A stretch of 64,000 nucleotides of DNA, taken from positions 1,467,256 to 1,531,255 of the forward strand of contig LMJI01000001.1 in NCBI GenBank assembly GCA_001429255.1. The letters run 5' to 3'. Both the position numbers and the translations under genes were made by a program. This DNA comes from Cellulomonas sp. Root930. Its GTDB lineage: Bacteria > Actinomycetota > Actinomycetes > Actinomycetales > Cellulomonadaceae. Of the stretch, positions 62,332 through 64,000 are shown in pieces. How positions within the stretch are numbered: the stretch's first letter is position 1; the number at the start of each line of letters is the position of its first letter. A model generated the notes under the pieces. The model did no database searches. It was not told the origin of the DNA and saw only the letters and a program-made list of their open reading frames with translations.

Positions 62332-62700
62332 TCAGATGGTGAGCGTGCGCTCGAGGTTCGACAGCTGGCGGCGGGCCAGCGCGAGGTTGGCGCGGCTCTT
62401 GTCGAGCACGAGGTAGAGGAACAGGCCGCTGCCGTCGGCGCCCTGGAGCAGGCGGATCAGGTGGTACTGCTGGCCGAGGGTGATGAGGATGTCCTCGATG
62501 CGGTCGTCCAGGCCGAGGGCGGCCATGGTGCGCAGCTTGGCGCGGATCACCTCGGTGTTCCCGGCGGCGGCGACGTCGAGGTCGATGCCCGTCCCCTGGT
62601 GCCCGAGGGACATCCCGCTCTCGTAGTCGACGAGGGCGACGGCGGTCGCACCATCGATCTCGAGCGCGGCGGCGAGGGTCTGGTCGAGCGTGGTGCTCAT
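62332..62700 (-). CDS. Roadblock/LC7-like protein (first of pair)
   Basis: The 122-residue protein (ATG 62700) has a roadblock-like fold: LDQTLAAALEIDGATAVALV, YESGMSLGHQGTG, AAAGNTEVIRAKLRTMAALG and a final ILITLGQQYHLIRLLQ strand-helix. A C-terminal helix (KSRANLALARRQLSNLERTL) extends it. The pair is unlike in sequence and may form a heterodimer on an unlinked GTPase. The frame is open far upstream but only this start follows the family. Its upstream region to 62978 holds the divergent ABC promoter area and no gene. Confidence 0.75.
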   Translation of the reverse strand: MSTTLDQTLAAALEIDGATAVALVDYESGMSLGHQGTGIDLDVAAAGNTEVIRAKLRTMAALGLDDRIEDILITLGQQYHLIRLLQGADGSGLFLYLVLDKSRANLALARRQLSNLERTLTI

Positions 62701-62978
62701 GGTGGTCTGCTTCCGGTCGTCGGTCGGTGGGGGTCGTGCGCGGGCTGCGCGGCGGGAGCTGGGCGCGGCGATCGGCAGGCTGCGACCGTATGGCGTGGTT
62801 GAAGTTTCATCCATCGGTGGTGCGGTCTTCGCGGTGATTCGCACGATGACTTCACCCCGCACGATCACCCGGTGCGGCCACGGGACGACCCGCGTCCGTC
62901 CCTGGGTGCAGTCCGTGGCCTCGAGGGAGGGCCCGGAGGTCGATGTCGTGCACAGGTGCGGCCCGGCAGCCTGGCGGC

Positions 62979-63671
62979 ATGAACACCGCCACCCCTCGCC
63001 TGTCCGCCCGCGGCCTGGTCAAGCGCTTCGGCTCCACCACCGCGCTCGCCGGCGTCGACGTCGACCTGCACGACGGTGAGTCGCTCGCCGTCATGGGCCC
63101 GTCCGGCTCCGGCAAGTCGACGCTGCTGCACTGCCTGGCCGGCATCCTGCCGCCCGACTCCGGCTCGGTCGCGCTCGACGGGCGGCCGGTGGGTGGGCTG
63201 TCCGACCGTGAGCGCTCGCTGCTGCGTCGGCAGCGCTACGGCTTCGTGTTCCAGTTCGGCCAGCTGCTCTCCGAGCTGCCGGCGATCGAGAACGTCGCGC
63301 TGCCGGCCATGCTGCTGGGCACCTCGCGGCGCGACGCCACCGAGCTGGCCGGCCGCTGGCTCGCGTCGCTCGGCCTCGCCGGGATGGAGGGGCGTCGGCC
63401 GGGGGAGCTGTCCGGGGGGCAGGCACAGCGGGTGGCCGTCGCGCGGGCGCTGATCACCGGCCCCGCGGTCGTCTTCGCCGACGAGCCGACTGGTGCGCTC
63501 GACCAGGCGACCGGCCACGACGTCATGCGGATCCTCACGGAGACGACGAAGGCGGCGGGTGCGTCCCTGGTCGTCGTCACCCACGACAGCCAGGTGGCGG
63601 ACTGGTGCGACCGGCGCATCGAGGTCCGGGACGGGCTCGTCGTCGGCGCGACCGCCGAGGTGCCGCGGTGA
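62979..63671 (+). CDS. ABC transporter ATP-binding protein, MacB/LolD type
   Basis: The 230-residue ATPase has Walker A GPSGSGKST, signature LSGGQAQRVAVARAL and Walker B VVFADEPTGALDQ, with an FtsE/LolD-like length. ATG 62979 is used; a GTG at 62943 would add 12 residues. The permease begins within its stop (GTGA at 63668-63671), so the two form one exporter, similar in kind to the PadR-linked pair at 35-37 kb but with no regulator beside it in this window. Confidence 0.93.
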   Translation: MNTATPRLSARGLVKRFGSTTALAGVDVDLHDGESLAVMGPSGSGKSTLLHCLAGILPPDSGSVALDGRPVGGLSDRERSLLRRQRYGFVFQFGQLLSELPAIENVALPAMLLGTSRRDATELAGRWLASLGLAGMEGRRPGELSGGQAQRVAVARALITGPAVVFADEPTGALDQATGHDVMRILTETTKAAGASLVVVTHDSQVADWCDRRIEVRDGLVVGATAEVPR

Positions 63672-64000
63672 ACGCGGTCGTCGCGCTCGCGCCCCGGTTC
63701 CAGCGCGCCGGCGGTCGCGACGCCCGCGTGACCACCGGTCTGGCCGTCACCGCGTTCGCGGTCACCACGGGGCTGACCCTGAGCGTCGTCGGCGGACTGC
63801 TCGGGTTCGCCGACCGCGCCGCCCTGCCTGTGCCACCCGGGCAGGACGACCTGCGCAGCCTGTACCTGAGCCTCGCCTGGACCGCGGTCGTCCTGCTGGT
63901 CGTGCCGCTGCTGACGCTCGGCGGTGCGGCCGCCCGGCTCGGGGTCTCCCGACGCGATGCGCGGCTGGCCACCCTGCGGCTGCTCGGCGCGACGCCCCGC
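63668..64000 (+). CDS. FtsX-like ABC permease, cut by the window edge
   Basis: GTG 63668 overlaps the ATPase stop. The visible 111 residues have two hydrophobic segments (TTGLAVTAFAVTTGLTLSVV and SLAWTAVVLLVVPLLTLGG) followed by LATLRLLGATPR, the FtsX-family pattern. The rest lies beyond the right edge. It should work with the upstream ATPase. Confidence 0.8.
   Translation, partial: MNAVVALAPRFQRAGGRDARVTTGLAVTAFAVTTGLTLSVVGGLLGFADRAALPVPPGQDDLRSLYLSLAWTAVVLLVVPLLTLGGAAARLGVSRRDARLATLRLLGATPR

Overview
The window is very GC-rich, almost gap-free DNA with strong G/C preference at third codon positions, frequent GTG starts, many ATGA/GTGA stop-start overlaps and several apparently leaderless transcripts. 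Gene content (ECF41 and ECF42 sigma factors, PadR/MerR/LacI-type control, a LytR C-terminal protein, roadblock proteins, a PL11 rhamnogalacturonan lyase with a CelR-like operator, a small SRP RNA) points to an actinobacterium of the Micrococcales, most like the plant-polymer-degrading Cellulomonadaceae. The genus is an inference.

Region 1, about 1-10,050, is an accessory island rich in anti-phage and nuclease genes, all but two of them on the + strand: a DrmC-type phospholipase D protein (the tail of a DISARM locus running off the left edge), an XRE-ImmA/IrrE regulator coupled to a PIN-domain protein, a one-chain GmrSD-type (DUF262 + HNH) enzyme with a RAMA-like C-terminus, an OGG-fold DNA glycosylase-like protein, a membrane-anchored coiled-coil protein coupled to a GIY-YIG nuclease, a Cys-rich mini-protein, an HNH-zinc-ribbon-MerR fusion and a 370-residue orphan. 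Strong hairpins lie at 6854-6885 and 10011-10050. No integrase, transposase or att site was found.

Region 2, about 10,100-31,800, is housekeeping and regulation: hydrolase + MerR; a CMD-SigJ (ECF41) operon with its own recognisable ECF41 promoter; two coupled PAP2 phosphatases; an L,D-transpeptidase; YCII + ECF42; a tyrosine phosphatase; an FtsH-like membrane AAA protease; Nei2 glycosylase; a VWA lipoprotein; a DUF1684 pair; an F420-type oxidoreductase; a coupled three-gene phospholipid cassette (CDP-alcohol transferase, CdsA, PlsC); a GT87-like membrane glycosyltransferase; and a VapB-like/LytR-C pair.

Region 3, about 31,800-50,100: a secreted PL11 lyase behind a 32-bp palindromic operator; a PadR-ABC-permease operon with tandem operators; fatty-acid desaturase; cold-shock protein; YchJ-like protein; LigB-type ATP ligase; an orphan solute-binding lipoprotein; FMN reductase; DUF2314-like/AraC/VOC cluster; and several membrane or secreted proteins of unknown role.

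Region 4, about 50,100-54,430, all on the - strand, is a sulfide/persulfide module: SQR-like flavoprotein, DsrC/TusE carrier, DsrE-family protein, CoA-disulfide-reductase-rhodanese fusion, a 38-residue Cys-rich protein, and a His-less CsoR-family (CstR-type) repressor, with a CstR-like operator in front of the fusion gene.

Region 5, about 54,700-64,000: patatin-like lipase, tRNA-Ser(GGA), a beta-phosphoglucomutase-GH65 phosphorylase fusion, soluble transhydrogenase, SRP RNA, Lrp/LysE divergent pair, two roadblock proteins separated by a hairpin, and an ABC exporter whose permease runs off the right edge. The most promising material for new biology is the island of region 1 (especially the membrane-protein/GIY-YIG pair and the two nuclease fusions) and the persulfide cassette.
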